DNA from: AP-15 sp963733945
Lineage (GTDB): Bacteria; Pseudomonadota; Alphaproteobacteria; ATCC43930; CGMCC-115725
Direction of reading: 5' to 3'
DNA: 64,000 nt
NCBI GenBank assembly: GCA_963733945.1
Contig: CAVTFD010000011.1
Location: forward strand, 248,001-312,000
The position numbers and the translations under genes are program-made. Under the pieces are notes generated by a model. That model saw only the letters and a program-made list of their open reading frames with translations, was not told the origin of the DNA and did no database searches. This document shows positions 27,885 to 37,167 of this stretch, piece by piece; within the stretch, counting starts at the first letter, position 1, and each line of letters starts with the position of its first letter.

Positions 27885-28343
27885 GTGGCTGAAATGTCCG
27901 TTCCGTCCATCACCGCCGCGCTACTGGCACGCGGGGTTTGCCGTGCCTTGGACCAGCTCGGGTATGCCAGTCTGGTCGAATTCCCACTCGCCAATGGTCG
28001 CCGCGCCGATGTTGCGGCCCTCGGCAAGGGCGGTGACTTGGCGATCGTCGAGGTCAAGAGCTCGGTGGCCGATTTTCGGGCAGACCAGAAGTGGCCGGCT
28101 TATCGCGAGTTTTCCGATCGTTTCTACTTCGCTGTGGCGAGCGGGTTTCCAACGGTGCTCATCCCTCAGGAATGTGGCTTGATGGTGGCGGACGCGTTCG
28201 GCGCCGCGGTACTGCGCGACGGCGGCACGATCCCGCTCAGCCCCGGCCGGCGCCGTGCGCTAACCTTGCGTTTTGCCCGCATTGCGGCGGCACGGCTACG
28301 CCGTTCGTTCGATCCCGACGCCATCCCTCTCGAGAGGATCTGA
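27885..28343 (+). CDS. mmcB: MmcB family DNA repair protein
   Basis: A 152-residue protein resembling MmcB, the SOS-associated alphaproteobacterial DNA-damage protein with a PD-(D/E)xK nuclease-like core. The core reads GRRADVAAL then AIVEVKSSVADFRADQKW, and YREFSDRFYFAVAS follows, all conserved in the family. The start could be GTG 27885 or the ATG at 27894. It is divergent from the SbmA-like gene and convergent with hldE. Confidence 0.85.
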   Translation: MAEMSVPSITAALLARGVCRALDQLGYASLVEFPLANGRRADVAALGKGGDLAIVEVKSSVADFRADQKWPAYREFSDRFYFAVASGFPTVLIPQECGLMVADAFGAAVLRDGGTIPLSPGRRRALTLRFARIAAARLRRSFDPDAIPLERI

Positions 28344-28361
28344 TCCGCCGCACCATCCGCC

Positions 28362-29828
28362 TCAGGCTGAGCGAGCAAAGCGAGCGATCGTCGCACTAGT
28401 GCTGTAGCCCGGCATCACTTCGGCGAGAAGAACCTCGCCGCCGCTGGCCTTGACGATGTCTGCCCCGACCACCTCGTCGAGGCGATAGTCCGCGCCTTTC
28501 ACCAGCAGTTGCGGGTGCAGTGCCTGTATCAGCTCGATCGGCGTGTCTTCCTCGAAGATGACGATCAGGTCGACCGCGGCGAGCGAGGCCAACACGGCAG
28601 CCCGTGCGGTATCGCTCTGCACCGGACGGCTCGGCCCCTTGAGCCGCGCCGCCGACGCATCGCTGTTGATACCGACGACGAGCCGGTCGCATGCCGCCTT
28701 GGCTTGTCGCAACAGCGCCACATGGCCGGGATGCAACAGATCGAAGCAGCCGTTGGTGAAGCCGATCTTGAAGCCCTGGCGGCGCCAGCGCTCCACATCG
28801 TCGATGGCTTGCGCCCGCGGCATTACCTTATTAGCCGTGTAAAGATCGTGGCCATTGAGAGACGCGGCCAGCTCGCTCGCGTAAACGACCGCGGTGCCGA
28901 CTTTGCCGACGACGATGCCGGCGGCGACGTTGGCGAGGCGTGCGGCCTCGACCAAGCTCATGCCGGACCCGATCCCGGCCCCCAGCACCGCGACCACAGT
29001 GTCGCCGGCGCCTGAGACGTCGTAGACCTCGCGTACCTCGGCGCGCTGGACATGCACTGTACCGTCGGCGGTAACAAGTACCATGCCTTCCTGACCGAGC
29101 GAGGCGAGAACGGCGCCGAAACCGCAGCGCTCGATCAGCGCATTGCCGGCGGCGGCGATTTCACTCTCGGTCGCCACTGGCAGGCCAGTGGCATGCGCCA
29201 GCTCCCGACGGTTCGGCTTCAGCAAATCGGCGCCGCGATAGCGGATATGGTCGCCCCCTTTGGGATCGACGATGACAAATGCGCCGGCCTCGCGCGCGGC
29301 GCGGATGATTTCGAGCGCCACCCCCTCGGTCAGCACCCCTTTGGCATAATCGGAGACGATTACTACCGAATGGGTCGTCACCAGCTCGCGCGCCAGCCGC
29401 AACAGGTCTTCGCGGATAAAGGGACCGAGCGGGACCGCAGTCTCGCGATCGGCTCGCAGCAATTGCTGGTTTGCCGCGACATAGCGCGTTTTAACGGTGG
29501 TCGTGCGCTGCGGCTGGACCAGGACGTGAACCTCGGCGCCGTCCTGGGCTTCCAGTAGCCGGCCGATCTCGCGTCCGGCATCGTCGCTGCCGATGACTGA
29601 TACGAAGGAAGCCGAGGCTCCCAAAGCCACGAGATTACGCAGCACATTGCCGGCGCCGCCCAAGGTTTTCAACTCGCGCTCAACGCACAACACCGGGATC
29701 GGCGCCTCGGGCGAGACCCGCTCAACCTGGCCGTACACGTAGTGATCGAGCATCACATCGCCAATGCACAGGACGCGGGCCGATTGCAGGTGTTCGATAT
29801 GCGAAAGTAGGTCGCTGTTGTCGGCCAT
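28362..29828 (-). CDS. hldE: Bifunctional heptose-7-phosphate kinase / heptose-1-phosphate adenylyltransferase HldE
   Basis: Makes ADP-heptose for lipopolysaccharide inner core. The N-terminal ribokinase-like domain (about 1-320) has ERVSPEAPIPVL, GGAGNVLRNLVALGA and the catalytic DVSGAGDTVVAVL. The C-terminal nucleotidyltransferase domain starts with IGFTNGCFDLLHPGHV (HxGH-type motif) and contains GINSDASAARLKG. The length of 488 residues is normal for the fused enzyme. ATG 29828 was preferred to the TTG two codons upstream. Its presence implies a heptose-containing LPS. Confidence 0.95.
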   Translation of the reverse strand: MADNSDLLSHIEHLQSARVLCIGDVMLDHYVYGQVERVSPEAPIPVLCVERELKTLGGAGNVLRNLVALGASASFVSVIGSDDAGREIGRLLEAQDGAEVHVLVQPQRTTTVKTRYVAANQQLLRADRETAVPLGPFIREDLLRLARELVTTHSVVIVSDYAKGVLTEGVALEIIRAAREAGAFVIVDPKGGDHIRYRGADLLKPNRRELAHATGLPVATESEIAAAGNALIERCGFGAVLASLGQEGMVLVTADGTVHVQRAEVREVYDVSGAGDTVVAVLGAGIGSGMSLVEAARLANVAAGIVVGKVGTAVVYASELAASLNGHDLYTANKVMPRAQAIDDVERWRRQGFKIGFTNGCFDLLHPGHVALLRQAKAACDRLVVGINSDASAARLKGPSRPVQSDTARAAVLASLAAVDLIVIFEEDTPIELIQALHPQLLVKGADYRLDEVVGADIVKASGGEVLLAEVMPGYSTSATIARFARSA

Positions 29829-29919
29829 CGCCAATTCGTCAATTGCTGAGGGTTTGCCTCTCTTTTGGCGGGAGCCGCGAGCGAATGCAAGCTTGGCGGG
29901 TACTCGTACGCTCAGACGC

Positions 29920-30432
29920 TCACCGCTGCCGTCGCAACAGCAGGTACAGCGCTCCGGCGCCGCCGTGTCGTGGTTGGGCGGCCGCGACCGCGAGAATCCG
30001 CCGCCGCAGCCCGACCTCTTCGAGCCAGCGCGGCACCGCGCTTTTCAACACGCCGGGCCCGTCCGGACCGAGGCCACGCCCGGTGATGATCAGCACGCAG
30101 CGTCGGCCGACCTCGTGCGAAGCTATGACGAAGCCGATGAGTTCCCGATGGGCTTCGGCCTGGGTCATGCCGTGGAGATCGAGTCGCGCCTCAATCGCAT
30201 GGAGACCGCGCTTCAACCGCTCGGCATTGGCCCGATCGATGCCGGCAAATTGATCGAGAGGCTGCTCAACCGGGCTCGAGGCGAGACCGGCCTCTCTCCG
30301 GGCGGGCGCGCACTGAAGCGGCGGCAAGGACCCGGCGCGGCGCCCAGGTAGCGGGGTCACATCGCGCATCGCCTCGGACCACAATGCCCGATCGTGGTGT
30401 CCAGGCCCCATCTCACTCTTGACCCTGGCCAT
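29920..30432 (-). CDS. Smr-domain protein
   Basis: A 170-residue protein with a C-terminal Smr domain (about 85-170): DLHGMTQAEAHRELIGFV, CVLIITGRGLGPDGPGVL, and the ending GGAGALYLLLRR. The N-terminal 80 residues are basic and Pro/Ala-rich. Smr domains are structure-specific nucleases acting on DNA or on RNA in stalled translation; this stand-alone form is common in alphaproteobacteria. The ATG 30432 follows GGGAAGG and overlaps the end of lutC by 20 bases, so it may be translated with the lut genes. Confidence 0.85.
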   Translation of the reverse strand: MARVKSEMGPGHHDRALWSEAMRDVTPLPGRRAGSLPPLQCAPARREAGLASSPVEQPLDQFAGIDRANAERLKRGLHAIEARLDLHGMTQAEAHRELIGFVIASHEVGRRCVLIITGRGLGPDGPGVLKSAVPRWLEEVGLRRRILAVAAAQPRHGGAGALYLLLRRQR

Positions 30433-31118
30433 CCTTCCCTTTCTGCCGGTCTTCGATGACGACGATATGGAGACGCCGCGGCCCGTGCGCACCCAGCACG
30501 ATACGCTGCTCGATATCGCCGGTACGCGATGGCCCGGTGATGAAATTGACGACTCGCGGCAACGACCTGCCGACGCGTAGACGGTCCCAACCGTCCTCAT
30601 AAGTAGCGACGACCTGGTCGGCGCGGACGACCGCGATATGGGTATCCGGCAGAAAATTCAAAGTGGTCGGCGTTTGCGGCCCCGACAGCAGCATCAGCGT
30701 GCCAGTCTCCGCCACCGCGGCAAAGCACGGAGTCAGGCTGACTGCATCGTCGGGCTCGGCGCGGCCGCGGCGAATCCGCAATAGTGGCCGCGTCTCCCAA
30801 GGCACATCGTCGAGGCCTGGGTCGGGCGCCATGACCAGTTCGGCCGGCAAGTTTTCGGCAGCCAGATATCGCGCCACCGCCTCCGGCACCGCCTCAATCG
30901 AAGGGACGCGAGTGACCGTCGCCTGTACCTCTTCGGCCATGGCGACAAACAGGTCGATTTGCCCGGCGTGGTCGAGCGACGTCGCCCGAGCTGGGACGAG
31001 ATTGCGGCGATGCGCCGCAACTCGCGCACGCAGCTCGGCCTCGGTCCGCGGGTCGAGCCGACCACGTCCGCAATGATTGACGGATGCCGGCAAGGATCTC
31101 CCGCCGCGCCGCGCTCAC
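30413..31118 (-). pseudogene. lutC: LutC / LUD-domain protein (single-base insertion near the N-terminus)
   Basis: LutC is a subunit of the LutABC L-lactate-oxidising system. The natural start is the GTG at 31118, which overlaps the lutB stop (GTGA) and encodes MSAARREILAGIRQSLR. After an extra base at 31067 the family sequence continues in the next frame with RGRLDPRTEAELRARVAAH, then LUD-domain marks: LTPCFAAVAETGTLML, LNFLPDTHIAVV and ITGPSRTGDIEQRIVLGAHGP (given in part). Dropping that base yields about 234 residues. Sequence error is the likeliest cause. Confidence 0.85.
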
Positions 31119-32548
31119 CGGTCTGCCCCGCGTCCGATCCGGCGGGCCCACAGGCTGTGGAAGCTGCGCCCTTCGGGTGTGGGCAAGTCCCGCACCGCAG
31201 TCCATCCGGCGGCGAGTGGCAGGCTACGGAACCGGCCGCGGCGGCTTCCGGCCCAGCCGAGCGCGCGGCTCGCGACCTCGGTCAGAGCGTGATAGAGCGC
31301 CGGCCGGCACGCCACCCAAGACCATAGCGAGAGGCCCGTCCGCCAAACCGGCGGAGCCAACTTTTTCGCATGTTCGCGCTCGCGCCAGTGGCGCAGCATC
31401 TTCGGCAGCGGGATCTTGACCGGGCATACGCTCTCGCAGCGCCCGCACAACGTCGAGGCGTTGGGCAGCGGAGCCGCTTCATCGATGCCGATCAGGCTGG
31501 GAGTCAGCACCGCCCCCATCGGCCCCGGATAGACCCAGCCATAGGCATGGCCGCCGACCGCGGCATAGACCGGGCAGTGATTCATGCATGCGGCGCAGCG
31601 GATGCACCGCAGCATGTCATGGAACTCGCCGCCGAGCATCGCGCTGCGGCCGTTGTCGAGCAGCACGACGTGGTAGGCCTGCGGTCCGTCAAGATCGCCC
31701 TGCCGCCGTGGCCCGGTAGAGACCGTCGTATAAGACGAAAATTCCTGCCCCGTGGCCGAGCGCGCCAGCAGGCGCAGCAGGCTCGCCGCATCCTCGAAGG
31801 TCGGTACTAGCTTTTCGAGGCTGGCAATGACGATATGAACACGTGGCAGGGTCTGGGTCAGGTCGCCGTTGCCTTCGTTGGTGACGATGATGCTGGAGCC
31901 GGTCTCGGCAACGAGGAAGTTCGCGCCGGTGATGCCGACATCGGCGGCGAGAAACCGCGGCCGCAGCAATGCCCGCGCCTCATCGCAGAGCTGGCGCGGC
32001 TCGGCCAATGGCCGCGCTGGGTCGAGCGCTTGGTGCGCGGCGCGAAAGGTATCGGCCACCTGCTCCTTGACCAGATGCATCGCCGGCGCAATCAGATGGC
32101 TCGGCGGCTCATGACGCAGCTGGATGATGTACTCGCCGAGATCGGTCTCGACCGGGGTAATGCCGTTCTGTTCGAGAAAATCGTTGAGCCCAATCTCCTC
32201 CGCGATCATCGACTTGCCCTTGGTCACGGTCTTGGCGCCGGCCGTTTGGCAGATTTTCAGCACCGCCGTGCGCGCCTCTTCGGAAGTGCGCGCCCAATGC
32301 ACCTCGCCACCGGTGGCGACGACGTTCTGTTCATAAAGTTCGAGGTAGAAATCGAGATGGGCGAGCGTGTGCTCCTTGATCGCGCGACCGATGTCGCGCA
32401 GCGCCTCGAATTCGGGCAGCCGCGCAACCGCATCTCGGCGGCGCAGCGGAAACCCGCTCTGCGTCATCATCGCCAACGCGCGTTGGAGATTTTCGTCGGC
32501 CAGGCCGGCGCGGGCGTTCGCCTCGAAATTGCGACTGGCCGCGAGCAT
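31115..32548 (-). CDS. lutB: LutB iron-sulfur protein (lactate utilisation)
   Basis: The central iron-sulfur subunit of the LutABC L-lactate oxidation complex. It has 477 residues: an N-terminal LUD domain (TKGKSMIAEEIGLNDFL, NFLVAETGSSIIVTNEGNGD is the conserved core) and a C-terminal ferredoxin-like domain with two cysteine clusters, CIRCAACMNHCPVY and CGRCESVCPVKIP. The tail is long and Arg-rich. It starts 5 bases after the lutA stop and overlaps lutC, so lutA-lutB-lutC-smr form one operon. Confidence 0.93.
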   Translation of the reverse strand: MLAASRNFEANARAGLADENLQRALAMMTQSGFPLRRRDAVARLPEFEALRDIGRAIKEHTLAHLDFYLELYEQNVVATGGEVHWARTSEEARTAVLKICQTAGAKTVTKGKSMIAEEIGLNDFLEQNGITPVETDLGEYIIQLRHEPPSHLIAPAMHLVKEQVADTFRAAHQALDPARPLAEPRQLCDEARALLRPRFLAADVGITGANFLVAETGSSIIVTNEGNGDLTQTLPRVHIVIASLEKLVPTFEDAASLLRLLARSATGQEFSSYTTVSTGPRRQGDLDGPQAYHVVLLDNGRSAMLGGEFHDMLRCIRCAACMNHCPVYAAVGGHAYGWVYPGPMGAVLTPSLIGIDEAAPLPNASTLCGRCESVCPVKIPLPKMLRHWREREHAKKLAPPVWRTGLSLWSWVACRPALYHALTEVASRALGWAGSRRGRFRSLPLAAGWTAVRDLPTPEGRSFHSLWARRIGRGADR

Positions 32549-32553
32549 CAGCG

Positions 32554-33321
32554 CTAGCGTGGCATCCCGATCGGCGGGGTGTCGTCGGTCATGCCAGCGA
32601 GCACCTCAGCGACATGGCGGACTTCGATCGACCGCCCCTGGCGAGTGAGCTTGCCGGCGATGTTCAACAGGCAGCCGAGGTCGCCGGCCAAGACGGCCTC
32701 GGCGCCGGTGGCGGCGATGTCCGCTGTCTTGTCGTCGACCATCTTGTCCGAGATGTCCGGGTATTTGACGCAGAATGTGCCGCCAAAACCACAGCAGATC
32801 TCCGCCCCGGGGAGCTCGCGCAGCGCCAACCCCGCTACCGAGGCGAGCAGCCGGCGCGGCTGATCCCGAACGCCGAGCTCGCGCAACCCCGAGCAGGCAT
32901 CGTGATATGTGGTGGTGCGCTCCCACCTCGCGGCGACCGCTTGCATGCCGCGGACATCAACAAGGAACGAGACCAGCTCCCAGGTTCGCGCAGCCAGTTC
33001 CTGTGCCCGCGGCAACAGCACCGGGTCGTCGGCAAACGCCTCGGGGTAATGCTGACGGATCATACCGGCACAAGACCCGGACGGAGCGACCACATAATCA
33101 TAGCCGGCAAACGCATCGATAACCTGCAGCGCAATCGCCTTTGCATTAGCACGATCGCCTGAGTTGTAGGCCGGCTGACCGCAACAGGTCTGCGCCCGCG
33201 GCACTTCGACCGTGCAGCCGGCCTCTTCCAGCAATTTGACGGCGGCAAACCCCACCGTCGGCCGGAACAAATCGACCAGGCACGTCACGAACAGCGCCAC
33301 CCGCGCCCGTTTCTCCGCCAT
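32554..33321 (-). CDS. lutA: LutA, Cys-rich (CCG-domain) protein of lactate utilisation
   Basis: A 255-residue protein with two CCG (heterodisulfide-reductase-type) domains. The first ends in RAQTCCGQPAYNSGD and the second in GAEICCGFGGTFCVKYPDIS; ALFVTCLVDLFRPT at the N-terminus and APSGSCAGMIRQHY in the middle supply further conserved cysteines. ATG 33321 was chosen because MAEKRARVALFVTCLVD matches the family start; upstream codons lack similarity. First gene of lutABC. Confidence 0.93.
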   Translation of the reverse strand: MAEKRARVALFVTCLVDLFRPTVGFAAVKLLEEAGCTVEVPRAQTCCGQPAYNSGDRANAKAIALQVIDAFAGYDYVVAPSGSCAGMIRQHYPEAFADDPVLLPRAQELAARTWELVSFLVDVRGMQAVAARWERTTTYHDACSGLRELGVRDQPRRLLASVAGLALRELPGAEICCGFGGTFCVKYPDISDKMVDDKTADIAATGAEAVLAGDLGCLLNIAGKLTRQGRSIEVRHVAEVLAGMTDDTPPIGMPR

Positions 33322-33391
33322 CCACAGCAACTCCCGATCGCGAGTGCCGGAAACTAGGCCTTGCATCCGCGGCAAATCAATCCGCCAACCG

Positions 33392-34510
33392 TCAGCGACG
33401 AGACTCTTCGGCAGAGAGACGGCCAGCAAGGCTGCGCGGCAGCAGCAGGTAGTAACGGCCGCGGGCATCCATTTCGCCGGCCCGGTCGCCGGCAGCGCGG
33501 CCGGTGCCCCAGAACAAATCGCCGCGCACCGGGCCCTTTATCGCCCCGCCCGTGTCCTGAGCGATCACCAGACGGTGCACGCTCTCATTCGGCACAAACT
33601 GTTCGTCGGCGTCCAGCCAGACAGGGGCGCCGAGCGGGATATAAGTGCGGTCGACGGCGAGGCTGCGCGCGGGTGTCAGCACGATTTTCTCCGCCCCGAT
33701 CGGGCCGTCGCCCTTAACCTCGCGGAAGAACACATAGGATGGGTTCTCACGGCGCAGCGCCGCCCCACCTTCGCGATGTGCGTGCATCCACATCCGGATC
33801 GAGGCCATCGTCAATTTCTCACGGGGGATCTGACTGCGTTCGACGAGGAACCGACCGACCGGAACATAGGGCAGCCCGTTCTGCCCGTCATAGCCGAGCC
33901 GGATGGTTTGGCCGTCCTCGAGCCGAACCCGCCCCGAGCCCTGGATCTGCAAAAAGAACGCGTCGATCGGATCATCAACCCAAAGGAGCTCGAGACCGCG
34001 ACCGGCAAGTGCGCCATCCTCAATCTCGGCGCGCGAATAGTGAGGGCCGGAGTCGAGGGCCGGGGGGCGCCGGTAGATCGGCGTCTGGTAGGGCCCGTGC
34101 CGGCGCCGCGAGCCGTTCAGCTCGATCTCGAAATAGCCGGTGAACAGGCCTTCGCGGACGCCGTAATCGGCGACTGCCATCGGCGAAAATTCGCGTTCGA
34201 AAAACTGGCGCGCAGCCCTATCGTTGCCCGGCAGCACCGTCGCGGCATCGCGGCACACTGCCCGCCAGTCGCCGATCTGGCCGAAATCTACCCCGGCTTT
34301 TATCGGACCAAACAGAGCTGAATTAGGCTCAGTCAAAAACCGGGTACAGGATTTGACGAAGGCCGGAAGCGCTGCCGCGACGTTATCATCCGTCCACCCC
34401 GCCAGCCGGTCGAAGCCGACGGGCGCCAAGCTCAGACGCGGGGGACCCGCGTCGCGAGCGAGGCCGATCGCCAGCGCGGTAATCGCAGCGCCGACCGTCG
34501 CGCGACGCAG
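33392..34510 (-). CDS. mltA: Membrane-bound lytic murein transglycosylase A (MltA), start uncertain
   Basis: Cleaves peptidoglycan glycan strands in the periplasm. MltA marks: FTGYFEIELNGS, TPIYRRPPAL, DAFFLQIQGSGRVRLEDG and, in the 3D domain, LVIAQDTGGAIKGPVRGDLFWG (shown in part) with the catalytic Asp. The start is a problem. The best signal-like N-terminus, RRATVGAAITALAIGLARDAG, directly follows a CTG at 34510; the nearest in-frame ATG is at 34648, inside the upstream gene. A CTG start or a base error are both possible. No lipobox Cys is visible, unlike E. coli MltA. It is 16 bases downstream of the Tim44-like gene. Confidence 0.85.
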   Translation of the reverse strand: MRRATVGAAITALAIGLARDAGPPRLSLAPVGFDRLAGWTDDNVAAALPAFVKSCTRFLTEPNSALFGPIKAGVDFGQIGDWRAVCRDAATVLPGNDRAARQFFEREFSPMAVADYGVREGLFTGYFEIELNGSRRRHGPYQTPIYRRPPALDSGPHYSRAEIEDGALAGRGLELLWVDDPIDAFFLQIQGSGRVRLEDGQTIRLGYDGQNGLPYVPVGRFLVERSQIPREKLTMASIRMWMHAHREGGAALRRENPSYVFFREVKGDGPIGAEKIVLTPARSLAVDRTYIPLGAPVWLDADEQFVPNESVHRLVIAQDTGGAIKGPVRGDLFWGTGRAAGDRAGEMDARGRYYLLLPRSLAGRLSAEESRR

Positions 34511-34526
34511 CCGGTGTTGCCCACGA

Positions 34527-35207
34527 TTATTCGCTGCTTGTGGCGACGAGGACCCAGTTTGGATCGGCGGATCGGGTGTCGCGAGCAAACGTCCAGTAGT
34601 CGGTCTTTTCGACCGGATGATCGGGATCGCCGTCGACGATGCTACCATCCATTGCGCGCGTAACGTTGATTTGGCGCGACGCGAGCTTGACCGTCACCCG
34701 AGCAGTCCGCTCCGCCAGGTCGGCGTCGACAATCTCGGCATCGTCAAGACGTAGATCGCTGGTCTCGAATGTCTCCTTGGCGGCGGCACGCTCGTCGATC
34801 GTTGCGGCGAACGGTTGGTATACCTCATCGCTCAGCAGTGGCCGCAATCCCGCCTTGTCGCCTTTGGCATAGGCACTTACGATCATCTCGAAGGCGGTAC
34901 GCGCTCCTTCGAGAAACTGCGACGGATCGAAGTTCGGATCAGCGCGGCGAATCCGGGTCAGCCCGTCAGCCACCGTATCGGCGGGTTTGACCGCGGGCGC
35001 GAGGCTCGCCATGTCCTTGTCCGGGTCGCCAGGCGTCGCCACTTTTTCAGGCGCCGGCTTGTCGGCGATCGGCGCGCTACGCCGCACGAACAACTCCCTT
35101 CGCCGCTCGTTGCCTGTGCGCCGGCCGAGAACGCTGCGCAGCCGCAGCACCAGGAAGGCGGCGATCATCGCGAATAGGATGATGTCGAAATATTGAAAAT
35201 CGCCCAT
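34527..35207 (-). CDS. Tim44/TimA-family membrane-associated protein
   Basis: A 226-residue protein with one N-terminal membrane segment (GDFQYFDIILFAMIAAFLVLRL in part), a charged linker with Pro, and a C-terminal Tim44-like domain (FLEGARTAFEMIVSAYAKGD, LLSDEVYQPF, DYWTFARD). Such proteins are standard in alphaproteobacteria, are related to mitochondrial Tim44, and sit next to fxsA and secB as here. Its function in bacteria is membrane-associated but not settled. Start ATG 35207 is divergent from fxsA. Confidence 0.88.
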   Translation of the reverse strand: MGDFQYFDIILFAMIAAFLVLRLRSVLGRRTGNERRRELFVRRSAPIADKPAPEKVATPGDPDKDMASLAPAVKPADTVADGLTRIRRADPNFDPSQFLEGARTAFEMIVSAYAKGDKAGLRPLLSDEVYQPFAATIDERAAAKETFETSDLRLDDAEIVDADLAERTARVTVKLASRQINVTRAMDGSIVDGDPDHPVEKTDYWTFARDTRSADPNWVLVATSSE

Positions 35208-35325
35208 CGATTCGCGCGCCCCGCCACTCTCCGGCCAGGGCCGGGGAATGGCCCTCGCATTGCCTTCACATGGGGGGCCGTCCCTGCCGTGGCAAGCGCA
35301 CCCGGCGCGAGCCAGACATGAACAG

Positions 35326-35826
35326 ATGCTGAAACTCGCCCTTACCGCATATCTGCTGATCGAGGCTTTTCTGACCTTGGCCATCGCGTCATGGCTCGGT
35401 CCCGGGCCAACCTTCCTGCTGCTCGCTCTTGGCGCTGCCGCGGGAATCTCGGTTCTGCGCACCAAACAGTTCTCGCTGCTGTCCGGGCTGCGCCACAGTC
35501 TCGCTGCAGGCGAGGCACTGGTGCCCGGGCTGCTCGACGCCTCGCTTCGGGGAGCCGCAGGTCTTCTGCTGATCATCCCCGGCTTCGTCAGTGACCTGGC
35601 GGCGCTCGGATTGCTGATCCCGCGGCTGCGTCGCGGGATAGTGCGCCGCCTGTGGGGTTGGTTGGATAATGAACCGGTCGCGTCGGTCGTGATCGAAGGC
35701 GATTATCGCAGGGCCGACGACCCGACGCCGGCCGCCCGGGAACGGGGCGTCGGTGATACTGGCGCGGCACGGACAGACTTGGTTCAGTCGGATCTTTGCC
35801 GCGACCCATCGCGAGCCGAGCGCTGA
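35326..35826 (+). CDS. fxsA: FxsA family membrane protein
   Basis: A 166-residue membrane protein with an FxsA core (about 1-125). It has four hydrophobic stretches, including LALTAYLLIEAFLTLAIASW, FLLLALGAAAGISVL and RGAAGLLLIIPGFVSDLAAL, the last being the most conserved FxsA motif (GxLLIxPGFxxD). A variable hydrophilic C-terminal tail follows. The start ATG 35326 lies 118 bases from the divergent Tim44-like start, so the promoters share that gap. Confidence 0.88.
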   Translation: MLKLALTAYLLIEAFLTLAIASWLGPGPTFLLLALGAAAGISVLRTKQFSLLSGLRHSLAAGEALVPGLLDASLRGAAGLLLIIPGFVSDLAALGLLIPRLRRGIVRRLWGWLDNEPVASVVIEGDYRRADDPTPAARERGVGDTGAARTDLVQSDLCRDPSRAER

Positions 35827-35991
35827 CCGGGCTTAGGGTGCTGGAAGTCGCATTCTACGCGTCGACCCGACCGCGAGGCCAAGCTGCTGTGCAGGGCTCC
35901 CCAGCGTCGAGCACCGGCACCGAAGATTGATGCACCTTCCCGATCCATGCTAGCCAGCCAGCTCGCCGGGATTCGGCGCGGGGAGGGGATG

Positions 35992-36498
35992 ATGGCAGGA
36001 GAGACCCGAGGCAACGGCGAGACCGATGCATTGCCGACAGCCACGGACGGCCCTCAATTATTCATCAACCTTCAATACATCAAGGACTTCTCGTTCGAGA
36101 ACCCACGCGCGCCCCAGAGCCTGATCCAGCAACCATCCCAGCCCGAGGTGGCGATAAACGTCGACGTGACGGCGCACAACCTCAATCCCGACACCTATGA
36201 GGTGGTGTTGACGATTAACGTCACAGCCAAGATGCAGGAAGAGCCGGTGTTTCTGGTCGAGCTTATCTATGCAGCGGTAGTCACGGTCAGAAACGCGCCC
36301 GAGCCGATGCTGGCGAGCTTGCTTCTGGTCGAGTCGCCACGGATCATCTTCCCGTTTGCTCGCGCGGTGATCGCTAACGCGACCCGCGACGGGGGTTTTC
36401 CGCCACTGATGATCAACCCGATCGACTTTGCCGAATTGTTGCGCCGCCACCAATCCCCGCCGCAGTCCGACACGGGCGAGGACGAGGCGGCAGTTTGA
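35992..36498 (+). CDS. secB: Protein-export chaperone SecB
   Basis: SecB keeps preproteins unfolded and hands them to SecA. The 168 residues include the family signatures QYIKDFSFENPRAPQSL, NVDVTAHNLNPDTYEV, FLVELIYAAVVTV and PFARAVIANATRDGGFPPLM (in adjoining parts). A GGGAGGGG ribosome-binding site lies just before two adjacent ATGs (35989, 35992); the second has the better spacing. Convergent with dnaQ, with 3 bases between stops. Confidence 0.94.
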   Translation: MAGETRGNGETDALPTATDGPQLFINLQYIKDFSFENPRAPQSLIQQPSQPEVAINVDVTAHNLNPDTYEVVLTINVTAKMQEEPVFLVELIYAAVVTVRNAPEPMLASLLLVESPRIIFPFARAVIANATRDGGFPPLMINPIDFAELLRRHQSPPQSDTGEDEAAV

Positions 36499-36501
36499 GC
36501 T

Positions 36502-37167
36502 TCAGGTCTCAGCGAGCCACAGCGGCGCCGTCAGCAGCGCCAGCAGCGCCTCGTGCGCGGCGAGCTCCTCGACCGAGGCGGCATGCGGGCGCGGCGGGCG
36601 GGCGACCCAAATCGCGGTGGCGTCAGCCGACGCCGGGGCTACAAAATCGAGGCCCGGCTGGCGCCCACCGATCAACTCGAGATAGACCGCGGCAAGCAGG
36701 CTGCAATCGATCCTCGCCCCATGACTGACGCGGTCGGACGCGTCGACGGCAAAGCGCCGGCACAGCGCGTCGAGGCTGGCCGGAGCCCCGGGATAACGCT
36801 GTCGGGCCATCGCCAAGGTATCGACGTGCGAGATGGCAATCGGTGGGCGGTCGAGCCGAGCCAGCTCCATATTCAGGAACGCCAGGTCGAATTCGGCATT
36901 GTGGATCACCAGCGGATCCGAGCCCACAAATGCGAGTAAATCGTCGACGATCGCGGCAAACGGTGGATGCGGCGCGAGAAATTCCGCGGTTAGGCCGTGC
37001 ACTGAAAGCGCGTCCGTGGGCATGTCACGCTCCGGGTTCACGTAGCGGTGAAAATCGCGCCCGGTCGGGATGTGGTGCCAAAGCTCGATGCAGGCGATCT
37101 CAACAATTCGGTGGCCAGCCTGGGGGTCGAGCCCCGTCGTTTCGGTGTCCAGGACGATTTCGCGCAT
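36502..37167 (-). CDS. dnaQ: DNA polymerase III epsilon subunit (3'-5' exonuclease)
   Basis: The proofreading exonuclease of the replicative polymerase. It has 221 residues, with Exo I LDTETTGLDP (catalytic Asp and Glu), Exo II HNAEFDLAF and Exo III HGARIDCSLLAAVY. SVHGLTAEFL is another DnaQ-specific motif. The C-terminal region after 180 is poorly conserved, as usual for the alpha-binding tail. Its ATG overlaps the coaE stop by one base (TAATG). It closes the block ppsR-aroE-coaE-dnaQ. Confidence 0.94.
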   Translation of the reverse strand: MREIVLDTETTGLDPQAGHRIVEIACIELWHHIPTGRDFHRYVNPERDMPTDALSVHGLTAEFLAPHPPFAAIVDDLLAFVGSDPLVIHNAEFDLAFLNMELARLDRPPIAISHVDTLAMARQRYPGAPASLDALCRRFAVDASDRVSHGARIDCSLLAAVYLELIGGRQPGLDFVAPASADATAIWVARPPRPHAASVEELAAHEALLALLTAPLWLAET

